Source: JAFAGX01 sp035623335
GTDB lineage: Bacteria; Acidobacteriota; Terriglobia; Terriglobales; Acidobacteriaceae
Assembly: GCA_035623335.1 (NCBI GenBank)
Contig: DASPTQ010000099.1
Location: 20,262-84,261, forward strand
Direction of reading: 5' to 3'
Length of the DNA stretch: 64,000 bases
The notes beneath the pieces were generated by a model. That model searched no databases and was not told the origin of the DNA. It saw nothing but the letters and a program-made list of their open reading frames with translations. Shown here in pieces: positions 25,543 through 33,961 of the stretch. Both the position numbers and the translations under genes were made by a program. Numbering within the stretch: position 1 is the stretch's first letter; every line of letters starts with the position of its first letter.

Positions 25543-26707
25543 TTCGATGAGGGAAGCAGTAAGTCAACTCATTGGCAGCGAACTCAGTTCCCGAAACAAA
25601 CCCCAGGAGCGGTCCGAAGCTCCACGCAGCCGGTTTGCCAAGGAAATGTAACCCAGGGATCGAACATTCTAGTCCACGTTTCAGGACTGGATAGCCATCC
25701 ACGGTCTCCAGTCGCTTCGACAACGACTCGGAGAGGAAATCGTAGCGAGAGACATCGACGCGGTACCCCGTAGCGAGCAAGGCGTGGTCGATCAGCCGGT
25801 CGGTTCCGTCGTCAAGTTTCAAATGGAGTTGACTACCTTGAACGGTTGCGGAAACGATGTGCCGGCCCAGCGTGATGGGTACCCCCACCAGTCTGGGACG
25901 CAGCCATCCTGCCCCCGCCGGACGGATTGCCCGGTAGGCGGTGCGATCCTGGAACCGTCGCGGGAACCTGCGGAATACATGGGGCATCGCCACTAAGCGG
26001 CTGATGCCAGCTGGCCCAACATCTCGCGACGAATACAGTAACTTGGAAAGTGGGCCCAGATGGTGCAGCCTCGCATGCAAGCCCACCCAGTTCAGGGTCT
26101 TCTGCCGGCCGATCACTTCGACCTCAATACCCGCTTCCTTGAAAAGAGCGGCTGATTCAAGAGCGCTCTGCCCGGCACCGACGACGACGACACGCTGACC
26201 CTTAAACTTCCTGAGGTCCTTTTGCTCGCTCGAATGGGAGGCCAACGCCGAAGGAATCCCGGCAAACTCCACGGGACGCCGGGCGAAGGTGCTGATACCC
26301 GTCGCCAACACTACCCGGCGAGAGAAGAATGCTTCACTGTCTGCCAAGGTTAACCTGAATCCGCCGTTGTCGACATCAATCTTGACGATCTTGCGCCGGT
26401 CGAGATCTGGAACCACGGACCGCTGGTACCATTGGCCATAGTCAACGAAGCGGTCGAGGGGAATCGGCTTGGACACGTGGTTGCCGTTGTGCCGGCAGTA
26501 GTCGTCAAATGTCAGCTCCTGCTTGGGGTCGGCAATATGGGAGGCGTCCCAACTCGACCGCAAACACATGCCGGCCGGCATTTGCTCTTTCCAAAATTCC
26601 ATCGGCTCGCCGAAAACCCGGGTTTCCACACCCGCCGCTCGCAAGTAGGCGGCCGCGGCAAGTCCGTAAGGACCCGCACCGATGATGGTTACATTCGATC
26701 CCCGCAT
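25529..26707 (-). CDS. FAD/NAD(P)-dependent oxidoreductase, flavin monooxygenase-like (paralogue)
   Basis: A 392-residue paralogue of the oxidoreductase at 20328. FAD site TIIGAGPYGLAAAAYLRAAG, NAD(P) site VVVVGAGQSALESAALFKEAG, ALLATGYRVDVSRYDFL and LHFLGKPAAWSFGPLLGFVSG match that gene block by block. GAGGAG lies 4 bases before ATG at 26707. Overlap with the ATP-grasp gene, together with an aldo/keto reductase 34 bases upstream, makes a three-gene redox/ligase unit. Hydroxylation or oxidation of the compound handled by the ATP-grasp enzyme is the simplest reading, but this is inference. Confidence 0.86.
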   Translation of the reverse strand: MRGSNVTIIGAGPYGLAAAAYLRAAGVETRVFGEPMEFWKEQMPAGMCLRSSWDASHIADPKQELTFDDYCRHNGNHVSKPIPLDRFVDYGQWYQRSVVPDLDRRKIVKIDVDNGGFRLTLADSEAFFSRRVVLATGISTFARRPVEFAGIPSALASHSSEQKDLRKFKGQRVVVVGAGQSALESAALFKEAGIEVEVIGRQKTLNWVGLHARLHHLGPLSKLLYSSRDVGPAGISRLVAMPHVFRRFPRRFQDRTAYRAIRPAGAGWLRPRLVGVPITLGRHIVSATVQGSQLHLKLDDGTDRLIDHALLATGYRVDVSRYDFLSESLSKRLETVDGYPVLKRGLECSIPGLHFLGKPAAWSFGPLLGFVSGTEFAANELTYCFPHRNGTR

Positions 26708-26741
26708 ATCGCTCCTCGTGAAGTCCTGGTACTGTCCGGAC

Positions 26742-27611
26742 TTATTGGTTCCTTCCTATCATCTGCAGGCCGTGTCGGGCCATGCGCCGCAGCGCGACTT
26801 CGAATGACCCGCGCCTGCTGAACTTGACTTTGGCTTCCAGGAGTTCGATCTCCTCAGGGGATAGGTAAAAATCCGAGGCAGTGCAGTTCTCCTTGATATG
26901 CTCAATCGAATTGGCCTTAGGGATGGTCACTACGCCCTGTTTCGAGATGCACCAATTGAGGGCCACCTGCGCGGCACTTTTCGATCGGCTTTTTGCCACC
27001 TTCTCGAGAATCCTCTCGGAATCTTGAGCGAGGATGCCGGATGGACCAGAGGCCAGAGGGCTGTGGGCTATCACCGTGATCTTCTGTTGACGGCAGTATT
27101 CCAACAAGCCGAGCTCGATGGTTCGGTCGATCAGGTTGTAACGAACCTGGTTCGAGACGATCTTGTTTTTGCTCATGGCTTTCTGGGCATTTTTTAGGTC
27201 ACGTACGTGAAAGTTACTGACTCCGATGAACCGAACCTTGCCCCTTTCGACTAACTGTTCCATCGCCCCGACGGTCTCGGCAATCGGAATGGTGTAATTG
27301 GGCCAGTGCAGTTGATAGAGGTCGATGTAATCAGTGTTGAGCCGCCTCAAACTTGCGTCAGCGGATGTCAGGACATCGGCGTGACGAAAATGTCGGGGCG
27401 ACACCTTGGTTGCAAGAAAGACTCCCTTGCGATTTCCCTGGATGGCTTGACCCACGACCTCCTCCGTGCCATAGGATTCCGCGGTGTCGATAAAGCAGGC
27501 CCCCAAAGCGATTCCGGTCCGAAGTGGTTCGGTGCCTCCCCTATAGTTCCAGGTTCCGAGCCCACTTGCGGGAAGTTCAACTCCGGTCCCAGATAGATGT
27601 CGATATTCCAT
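26742..27611 (-). CDS. aldo/keto reductase
   Basis: A TIM-barrel NADPH-dependent reductase of about 289 residues. Family elements are FIDTAESYGTEEVVGQAI (catalytic Asp and Tyr), VFLATKVSPRHF (catalytic Lys), LYQLHWPN (catalytic His), VRFIGVSNF and VVTIPKANSIEHIKEN near the NADP pocket. ATG at 27611 gives the usual N terminus MEYRHLSGTGVELPASGLGTW; the frame is open for 11 more codons. It heads the FAD oxidoreductase/ATP-grasp unit. The substrate is unknown; the family accepts sugars, ketones and quinones. Confidence 0.9.
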   Translation of the reverse strand: MEYRHLSGTGVELPASGLGTWNYRGGTEPLRTGIALGACFIDTAESYGTEEVVGQAIQGNRKGVFLATKVSPRHFRHADVLTSADASLRRLNTDYIDLYQLHWPNYTIPIAETVGAMEQLVERGKVRFIGVSNFHVRDLKNAQKAMSKNKIVSNQVRYNLIDRTIELGLLEYCRQQKITVIAHSPLASGPSGILAQDSERILEKVAKSRSKSAAQVALNWCISKQGVVTIPKANSIEHIKENCTASDFYLSPEEIELLEAKVKFSRRGSFEVALRRMARHGLQMIGRNQ

Positions 27612-27674
27612 CGCGTGGCACGATCCGCCGAATCGCTCCGGCACAGCCTCCCGGAACCAGGGTCCCGGGGAAGG

Positions 27675-29042
27675 TCATCCGTGGGGACTCCGACCGCACG
27701 CAGAGAATGCGGGGGCACAGGTATAAGATATCTGCCCGTCATTCTGCTCTATGTAGGCTACGCAGGCGCGCTCACTGTCTGGTCCTTCCACGTGCCAATC
27801 GCGGCCGTCCTTCACTAGTTTCATTGCTGCTCTTTGCCTCCACCACCGATCGATCTCGCCCGGGGTTGTAATCCAAACTCCTTTTTCTCTCCGTAACTCC
27901 GACAAGTATTCCAGCAGAGTCTCAAAGACCGTTCGTCTCGACGGACTATCTAGATAATCGGGGTGAATATTGAAACTGATCAGGCCGTGTTTCTCCATGA
28001 TGAGAGCAATCTGACTCTTCCACAGATCGATCGATTCACGGTTGAGAATGTGGAACAGCGTATAATCCTGCGTCGTAGTCAAAGGTAGCTCTAGAATCTT
28101 ACCTACAAAGTAGGGCATGACCGTGCAGCACCCACCCCTTTGCGGATCCAAGTGCGCCACATTGGGAACCGACATGTCGTAAGAAAAGTCTAGGGCGTCG
28201 AACCAGAGTTGCTTTCTGTACAGAACCGCAGTTCGAAATCCCGAGGCGCCGAATCGTACCTTGTAAGAATTGATCTTCTTGACTCGCTCGAGGAACTGCT
28301 CTCTATCTCGGAATAGATGGCCATCGTGATTGAGGTCGTGCACTCCGACTTCGAAACCACGCCGCCGAATGGAGTCCAGCAAGCCGTCGCTCACTTCGTA
28401 GCGCTCTTCGGGAATAATCTGAAACGACCCCTTGATGGCGAACTTGTCCTCCGTGTCCATCAGATAAGGGCACGTCAGCACACCCTGCATGGTTTCCACG
28501 TCGTGGGTCACCATCGCGCAACTCGAGGCTCCTTCCGGCCAGAACCATACGAACGGGATTTGATCCACGGACTGCGTTGCGAGGGACAGGAGCATGACCT
28601 GCTCGAAGATCTGCTCGACGCTCCGATCTACCGGCCACTGTGGAAATCGCAGGCGATCCCAACCTCGCAGATACCACTTCTGCATGTATCTCCGGAAGGC
28701 GACGGAAAGAAAGGGGCGAAGCAAGTAATAGGCTCGGCCGATTGACTTGGTGTCCGCGCGACTAGAGGACTCCTGGGAGTACAACTCATTGCGGAGATTG
28801 TCGGCCACTTCGTCTAAGTCGAAGGGGAGGCACACGGTATCGCCGTCGGTCGTTGTGTCCGACAACGTGTCGGGCAGAGTCGCGGTGAGCGAACTGGAAG
28901 GAAGATGTCCGCTACACCTCCCGTAGCACGTCGTGTGAGAGCCAAACTTGAAATAGCCGGTCGTTTCCGACAGGGCTCCTCTCAGCTTCAGGCGCACGAA
29001 GTTCTCGGGACAGCGATAATACTGCACGATACAATCATTCAT
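27675..29042 (-). CDS. divergent polysaccharide deacetylase-like protein
   Basis: About 455 residues. The C-terminal half has the NodB-type arrangement: AMVTHDVETMQGV (metal-binding Asp), GFEVGVHDLNHDGHLF (His ligands), FGASGFRTAVLYRKQLW, and SFNIHPDYL near the end. The N-terminal 150 residues have no recognised domain, and there is no signal peptide. Members of the fold remove N-acetyl groups from glycans; substitutions around the motifs mean activity is not assured. ATG at 29042 follows GGGAG; the longer frame to 29114 lacks a good site. It is the second deacetylase-like gene in the window, after the one at 39560. Confidence 0.75.
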   Translation of the reverse strand: MNDCIVQYYRCPENFVRLKLRGALSETTGYFKFGSHTTCYGRCSGHLPSSSLTATLPDTLSDTTTDGDTVCLPFDLDEVADNLRNELYSQESSSRADTKSIGRAYYLLRPFLSVAFRRYMQKWYLRGWDRLRFPQWPVDRSVEQIFEQVMLLSLATQSVDQIPFVWFWPEGASSCAMVTHDVETMQGVLTCPYLMDTEDKFAIKGSFQIIPEERYEVSDGLLDSIRRRGFEVGVHDLNHDGHLFRDREQFLERVKKINSYKVRFGASGFRTAVLYRKQLWFDALDFSYDMSVPNVAHLDPQRGGCCTVMPYFVGKILELPLTTTQDYTLFHILNRESIDLWKSQIALIMEKHGLISFNIHPDYLDSPSRRTVFETLLEYLSELRREKGVWITTPGEIDRWWRQRAAMKLVKDGRDWHVEGPDSERACVAYIEQNDGQISYTCAPAFSACGRSPHG

Positions 29043-29384
29043 TCCGAAGCATCTCCCGCAGCGTTGACCGGTGATCAAGCCTTGGTGGAGGAGGAAAGTG
29101 TTACCTGGACACATCCGCCAACGATCAAGATGCGTCGCTCGAGCCGTCCGTCAATCCGAAGCCCAAGGAACGAAATCGAACAAAGCGGTAACTACCTATG
29201 CTGATATATTAGCCATCAGCGGCGGAGATTGCGATACCACGATAGTGACATCAGTTCATTGGCCCATGAGTTTGCTCGCCAAAAAACAGCCCCACCGAGG
29301 GTTTTGGTCGGCTCTTACCCCTGGGCCAGGCAACAACCAGAAGGCTGAAGGGATCTTAAGAAGTGGGGCAACTCGGGATTCCGA
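29043..29384. other. gene-free stretch
   Basis: No supported gene. A hairpin with GCTGAT/ATCAGC arms at 29200-29220 lies between two minus-strand genes. It is too weak and T-poor to call a terminator. Nothing else was recognised. Confidence 0.35.
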
Positions 29385-30602
29385 TCAGGCGTGCGCTTGC
29401 CTTTGCTGTCGCCCTGAGACCCGATCATAGACGGCTAACAGCCCTGGGATCGAATACTGCCAGGCTAGGCGGCTCTCGATTCGCTGCTGTCCGAGCTTTC
29501 CCATCGAATGCCGCAGCCTTTCGTCGACCATGAGGGTCGCGATCTTAGCGGCAAAGTCACGGTAGTCGTTGGGAGAAGCATACAAAGCGGCTCCTTCAGC
29601 GCTGACCCGGCTCTCGGGAAGGTCGAAGGCAACCACGGGCTTTCCGGCCAGCATGTATTCCATGATCTTCACAAAAGTCGAGTGATCGTTATATTTGTTG
29701 GACGGTTCCGGGGCTACACATATATCGGCCGTGGATAAATAGCGAAAATAAACCTCCGGATCGCTGACCCATCCCACGAACCAGATCTTGTGATCGATGC
29801 CTAGCTCACGTGCGAGAGCTTTAACAGAGGATAAGGCATCGCCATCGCCCACGACGATGCACAAGAAATCCTCCTGCTTCCAGTCGCAACACAGGCTACT
29901 CAGAGCCCGACACAAGTAATCGAGTCCATCTTGATATCCGACAACTCCTACGAAAGCGATGATGTTCGAAGACCGCTTTCGCAGCTCTTCATCCGGCTTC
30001 AGGGCGTGAAGTCGCTCGAGTTCGGGACCATTCCGCACCACGGTTACCTTCTGCGTTGCCTGCCGGCCACGGCCCAGCGCAACCTTCTTGTAGGATTCAT
30101 TAGTGACAATAATGTGGTCCGCGAGTTGATAGGAAACCCGTTCCAACCGAAGCTGTAATCTCAGGAGCAGTCGACTGGGGCGGGAAAACTTCGCCTCGTA
30201 AAGTTCAGGGCTTAGGTCGTGCTGATCGTAGATGATTCGCTTTCCTAGGAGTTTGTAGATGGTCGTCGCCAAAATGATGCAGTCGGGAGGGTTGGCGATA
30301 TGAATGATGTCAAAGCCCTTCACGAGCGCGATATAAGCGCTGAGTACCGCAATGGCAAAGGTTGCGTAGGCGTATTCGAGAAAATAGCCCATGGTTCCTG
30401 GAAGAACTGACAGAGAAGGAAATCCATAAACCGTTACACCTTCGATGACCGTACGCGACGGTAATTTGCCCGGTTCGGGGCTGATTACCGATACTTGATA
30501 TCCTCTCTGTTGCAGGGCCTTGGCCTGTTTTCCGACACGAGCATCCCGCAAATAGCTGCAGTTCTCCAAGATCATGAGAACTCGATTACGGGCGCTAGGC
30601 AT
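29385..30602 (-). CDS. glycosyltransferase family 4
   Basis: A 405-residue GT-B enzyme. The N-terminal acceptor domain contains VLMILENCSYLRDARVGKQA, IIHIANPPDCIILATTIYKLL and IIYDQHDLSPELYEAKF. The C-terminal donor domain has FVGVVGYQDGLDYLCRAL, ADICVAPEPSNKYNDHSTFVKIMEYM and GKPVVAFDLPESRVSAEGAA, matching the GT4 E-x7-E region. It shares its unusual motifs with the gene at 36598, so the two are paralogues. The hydrophobic FAIAVLSAYIALVKGF segment suggests membrane association. It adds a sugar to the lipid-linked glycan; the donor is unknown. Confidence 0.9.
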   Translation of the reverse strand: MPSARNRVLMILENCSYLRDARVGKQAKALQQRGYQVSVISPEPGKLPSRTVIEGVTVYGFPSLSVLPGTMGYFLEYAYATFAIAVLSAYIALVKGFDIIHIANPPDCIILATTIYKLLGKRIIYDQHDLSPELYEAKFSRPSRLLLRLQLRLERVSYQLADHIIVTNESYKKVALGRGRQATQKVTVVRNGPELERLHALKPDEELRKRSSNIIAFVGVVGYQDGLDYLCRALSSLCCDWKQEDFLCIVVGDGDALSSVKALARELGIDHKIWFVGWVSDPEVYFRYLSTADICVAPEPSNKYNDHSTFVKIMEYMLAGKPVVAFDLPESRVSAEGAALYASPNDYRDFAAKIATLMVDERLRHSMGKLGQQRIESRLAWQYSIPGLLAVYDRVSGRQQRQAHA

Positions 30603-30889
30603 CGGCAGGCCCGGCTTCTATGGTTGTCAGCGGATGGGCAAGGTCCACGTCAGCGCCATCTCCGTCGAAATTGACCGGGGCAAGGTGCTCGGCGGGCGGA
30701 GTACTATTACCCACGGTCCTCCCGCCACAGTTCTTGCCCTCAGTTGGATGAACTGTTCGAAACATGGTTTGTCCTATCATCTCATCCCTTGGACCGTAGA
30801 CGCCGGCTGCCTGGACTTTGCCGCGTAGTCAGGGTACTTTGGTCATCAGGGCGGACGGTGATAGTAGCCCTGCCGCTGAATTTTTCAAC

Positions 30890-31246
30890 ATGCAAGGCTG
30901 GTTGAGAAAGCCGGGCGTGCTAGTCCTCGGCATCCTGCTACTCGGGACGGCTGCCGCTACCTGGTTGCTGGTTCTACGCCGCGCCCCCCATCCCCATAGT
31001 GTCACACTTCGTTGGCACCCGCCGGCAGAGTCAGCCAACCCGCACGTGGTCAGCTACAACATCTATCGCAGCACGTCGCCGGGCGGTCCCTACACCCCTC
31101 TGGCATCCGGGGTACAGGCTCTGATCTATGAGGACGAATCGGTGAACACCGGTGTGACGTACTACTACGCGGTACGGTCCGTCGATCAATCTGGACGCGA
31201 GAGCGGGTATTCGGAAGAAGTAAGAGTGACTATTCCGGTTCGTTAG
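30890..31246 (+). CDS. membrane-anchored fibronectin type III domain protein
   Basis: A small plus-strand gene in a minus-strand region. From ATG at 30890 it encodes 118 residues: a transmembrane helix (VLVLGILLLGTAAATWLLVL) and one FN3-like beta-sandwich, with SVTLRWHPPAE, YNIYRSTSPGGPYTPLASG and YYYAVRSVDQSGRESGYSEE. The frame is open back to a TTG at 30818; no good ribosome site marks either start. It is probably anchored in the inner membrane with the FN3 domain outside. FN3 domains of this YNIYRS type bind or space glycans and proteins. A role in assembling or displaying the EPS is possible but unproven. Confidence 0.75.
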   Translation: MQGWLRKPGVLVLGILLLGTAAATWLLVLRRAPHPHSVTLRWHPPAESANPHVVSYNIYRSTSPGGPYTPLASGVQALIYEDESVNTGVTYYYAVRSVDQSGRESGYSEEVRVTIPVR

Positions 31247-31357
31247 TGCGGAACCTGAGGCCGGTACGGCAAGGCTGCCGTGTAACTCCTCGTGCGGAGG
31301 TCAGGTCGGTCTCGATGGTACTTGCTTGCCAGGGCGCGAAGCCATACCTAGGGCCGG

Positions 31358-31828
31358 TCACCGACTTTGCCAGCAGATCAGAGCGGTGAGAGCCACCATC
31401 AACGACCCTCCGTGGAACCCCATAACCCGGAGAAGTTTGCTCCATGCCTTGAAGCAAAATCCTAGGGGACGCCACATGGATTCTTTTAGGACAGCGACCT
31501 TTCTAAAACGATCAGGGTGTCTCCAGGTGCACGTCGTCCCGGCCGGGAAGAATCCCATGTCGCCAGGCCCAAATCTGCGTTCTTCGCCTTTCTCATTGGT
31601 CATGAAGCCTTCGCCGGAGAGCACGAAGAGCGCTTCGTCCTGGCTATAGTGCCATCGGTAACTTCCCGATGTGCATTCCCAAACTACAATATTGGAGGTC
31701 CAGTCATGGGTCCTCATCAACATCTTGCTTCGAGTCTTGGGCGAGCCATCTAAGATCCAATTGGACGGAATCTGTGAAGGTTCCAGCTCAACCTCAGCTA
31801 GAGTAGCGGTCACAATCGATTTGGCCAT
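31358..31828 (-). CDS. cupin domain protein
   Basis: A protein of about 156 residues with a single beta-barrel cupin. Motifs are WECTSGSYRWHYSQDEALFVLSGEGF-like, with possible metal ligands His and Glu in WHYSQDEA, then FGPGDMGFFPAGTTCTWRH. This form is close to small cupins related to ureidoglycine aminohydrolase and sugar-binding cupins. A C-terminal extension rich in hydrophobic residues (LLRVMGFHGGSLMVALTALI) is unusual. GGAG lies 6 bases before ATG at 31828. It follows the asparagine synthetase gene after a 207-base gap. Function is unassigned. Confidence 0.8.
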   Translation of the reverse strand: MAKSIVTATLAEVELEPSQIPSNWILDGSPKTRSKMLMRTHDWTSNIVVWECTSGSYRWHYSQDEALFVLSGEGFMTNEKGEERRFGPGDMGFFPAGTTCTWRHPDRFRKVAVLKESMWRPLGFCFKAWSKLLRVMGFHGGSLMVALTALICWQSR

Positions 31829-32035
31829 AGCATTCTCCAATACTTTCCGACGAGCATTGTTGCTGAGAAATACAAACGGGCCAGACGAAGTCTACCTGCA
31901 ACTCACAGAACTCCTAGGGGTGATGGGGAAGCGAAATTTCTGACAGACAACCCGCGCCAGGAATCGTGCTCGGGCTTGGGGATGCGGTCGGCTTGGCGCC
32001 TCGGTGGTAGGCCAGCCGCAGAACAAAGGTCAGAT

Positions 32036-33961
32036 TCAAGCGGAAAGTCGAAATCGGTCGTGAAGTACGCATGCGCTGAGGATCATCATCAGGGCTTGGT
32101 CGTTGGCCACTCGCGAACTCTCATCCACGGCGTGCAAGCTGTCGAGGACTTCCACGACTTTTTTCTGGTCAAAGAAGGGCATAGACGCGAGCACAGAGCC
32201 ACGAAGCATCTCCTGCACGAGAACGCCGAACCGGCCTTGCGGATTGAGCGTCAGGGGTGGGCTCAGGAAAGGGTGCTTGGGCCGGCGATAGGCAGTTTCG
32301 GTGAGCACATCGCGCACCGCTTCTCTGAGGACATACTTCTGGGTCTTGCCACGGATCTTCTGCGTGACGGGCTGGGCCCGCATTACCTCCACCAGGCGAT
32401 GGTCAAGGAACGGTACTCGGCCCTCAATAGAGTGCGCCATCTCCATGCGGTCGCCTAGCATAGTGAGAATGTAGTTTGGCAAGCGAGTCTTGGCCCACAG
32501 ATAGAGCGACTGATGCAGCGGGTCTCGTCCTGCCAGCTGCCCCCGCACATCAATGTCGTTGAAGAAGCTTCGAGAGCCGTCATGGCCCTTGAATGCCTGC
32601 AAGAAGTCCGCGGCCAGGAGCATGTGCATTTTGCCCGAGAGCGCCGAGGCTGTCTCCATCCAGCCGGGAACAAAGCCCAGCAAGTGCCGGACACGCTCGA
32701 GGTCTTGCCCGTTTCCGTTATGAGGAAGCGCACTGGGCGAGGGTGGACTGAATCTTCCCAATCTCCCCAAAAACGCCGGACCGGCGCCCGAGGGGTTTCC
32801 CTTTCCATTGACCGTGGCATCACGCCGGAAGTGAAGATAACCGCCCAAGATCTCGTCCGATCCTTCACCCGTCAATACCACTTTGTAACCGGCCTTGCGC
32901 ACGGCGCGGCTGAGCAGATACTTGGCCACACCGTGAGCGTTCACGCAAAGAGTTTCCGATTGCAGTATGGCGTCGGAAAAATTGTCCGCGAGCTCGTCCT
33001 GCCGGATGGGAACCGGGAAGAAATCGGCCTTGGCCTTGCCGGCCATTTCCTCAGCAATCCCTCCTTCGTTATACTCGGGGCGATCGAAGGTTAAGGTAAA
33101 AGCACGAACGGGTCCCTGCCGGTGCCGGGCCGCCAAACCCAGAACGGCGCAAGAGTCGATCCCCCCGCTGAGATAACAGCCCACGGGCACGTCGGCCCGC
33201 AGCCGGATACGCACGGCCTCATCCAAGGCCTGTCGAAATTCTTCAACATATTCCGCATCCGAGCGCACCGGCCCGCTGTGATCTGCTCTGGGGTAGTCAA
33301 AATCCCAATATCGGCTCAGTTGGATGTGCTTCTCCGTGGCAATCAGATAGTGGCCCGGCGGCACTTGATACACACCCTCAAAGAGGGTGCGCATTTGATG
33401 CCCACCGAAGCCGCCAGAGTGATAAACCGACTCGTTATCCCAGCGTGCAGGCACGCCCGCTGCGAACAGCGCTTTCACCTCCGAAGCCAAATATAGCGTT
33501 CCCTGGTGCAAGGCGTAAAAGAGCGGCTTGATACCGAAGCGGTCGCGGGCGGCAAAGAGTGTTCGGGATTCGGCGTCCCAGAGCACCAGCGCGAATTCAC
33601 CGCGCAATCGGTGCAGGCAGTGGGCACCGAATTCTTCATAAAGGTGGAGCGCTATTTCGCTGTCCGACCGGGTGCGAAGCCGGTGGCCCGAATCCTCAAG
33701 CTCCTGCTGCGTCGCCTCATAGCCATAGAATTCACCATTGACGATGATCCGTAGGTTCTCGCGCTCGTTGGCGATTGGTTGATCTCCGGTCGTGAGGTCG
33801 ATAATACTAAGTCGCGCGTGGCCGAGACCGACTCTGCGGTCCGGGGCAATCCAGTAGCGCTGACCATCCGGACCGCGGTGCTCAAGACTCTTGGTTGCTT
33901 TTTCCAGCGCCTCTCGCGCGACGGACCCGTCGGGTGAGAATATGGCAACAATTCCGCACAT
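32036..33961 (-). CDS. asnB: asparagine synthetase (glutamine-hydrolysing), EPS-locus type
   Basis: It uses glutamine ammonia and ATP to amidate a carboxylate: aspartate in textbook AsnB, possibly a sugar or peptide acid in EPS loci. Cys2 in MCGIVAIF is the glutaminase nucleophile, followed by HRGPDGQRYW, IVNGEFYGYEA and RDRFGIKPLFYA. The PP-loop ATP site is YLSGGIDSCAV. The 641 residues match the larger class found in EPS and exosortase loci. ATG directly abuts the TAG stop of the carrier-thioesterase gene, with GAGGAG 6-8 bases upstream, so the two are coupled. That suggests the carrier-bound or released product may be the amide acceptor. Confidence 0.9.
   Translation of the reverse strand: MCGIVAIFSPDGSVAREALEKATKSLEHRGPDGQRYWIAPDRRVGLGHARLSIIDLTTGDQPIANERENLRIIVNGEFYGYEATQQELEDSGHRLRTRSDSEIALHLYEEFGAHCLHRLRGEFALVLWDAESRTLFAARDRFGIKPLFYALHQGTLYLASEVKALFAAGVPARWDNESVYHSGGFGGHQMRTLFEGVYQVPPGHYLIATEKHIQLSRYWDFDYPRADHSGPVRSDAEYVEEFRQALDEAVRIRLRADVPVGCYLSGGIDSCAVLGLAARHRQGPVRAFTLTFDRPEYNEGGIAEEMAGKAKADFFPVPIRQDELADNFSDAILQSETLCVNAHGVAKYLLSRAVRKAGYKVVLTGEGSDEILGGYLHFRRDATVNGKGNPSGAGPAFLGRLGRFSPPSPSALPHNGNGQDLERVRHLLGFVPGWMETASALSGKMHMLLAADFLQAFKGHDGSRSFFNDIDVRGQLAGRDPLHQSLYLWAKTRLPNYILTMLGDRMEMAHSIEGRVPFLDHRLVEVMRAQPVTQKIRGKTQKYVLREAVRDVLTETAYRRPKHPFLSPPLTLNPQGRFGVLVQEMLRGSVLASMPFFDQKKVVEVLDSLHAVDESSRVANDQALMMILSACVLHDRFRLSA

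Noticed and set aside
29115..29384. sigma54-type promoter (TGGCCC...TTTGC) near 29260
   Set aside because: The spacing between GG and GC is eleven rather than ten bases and it points along the plus strand away from the neighbouring minus-strand genes.
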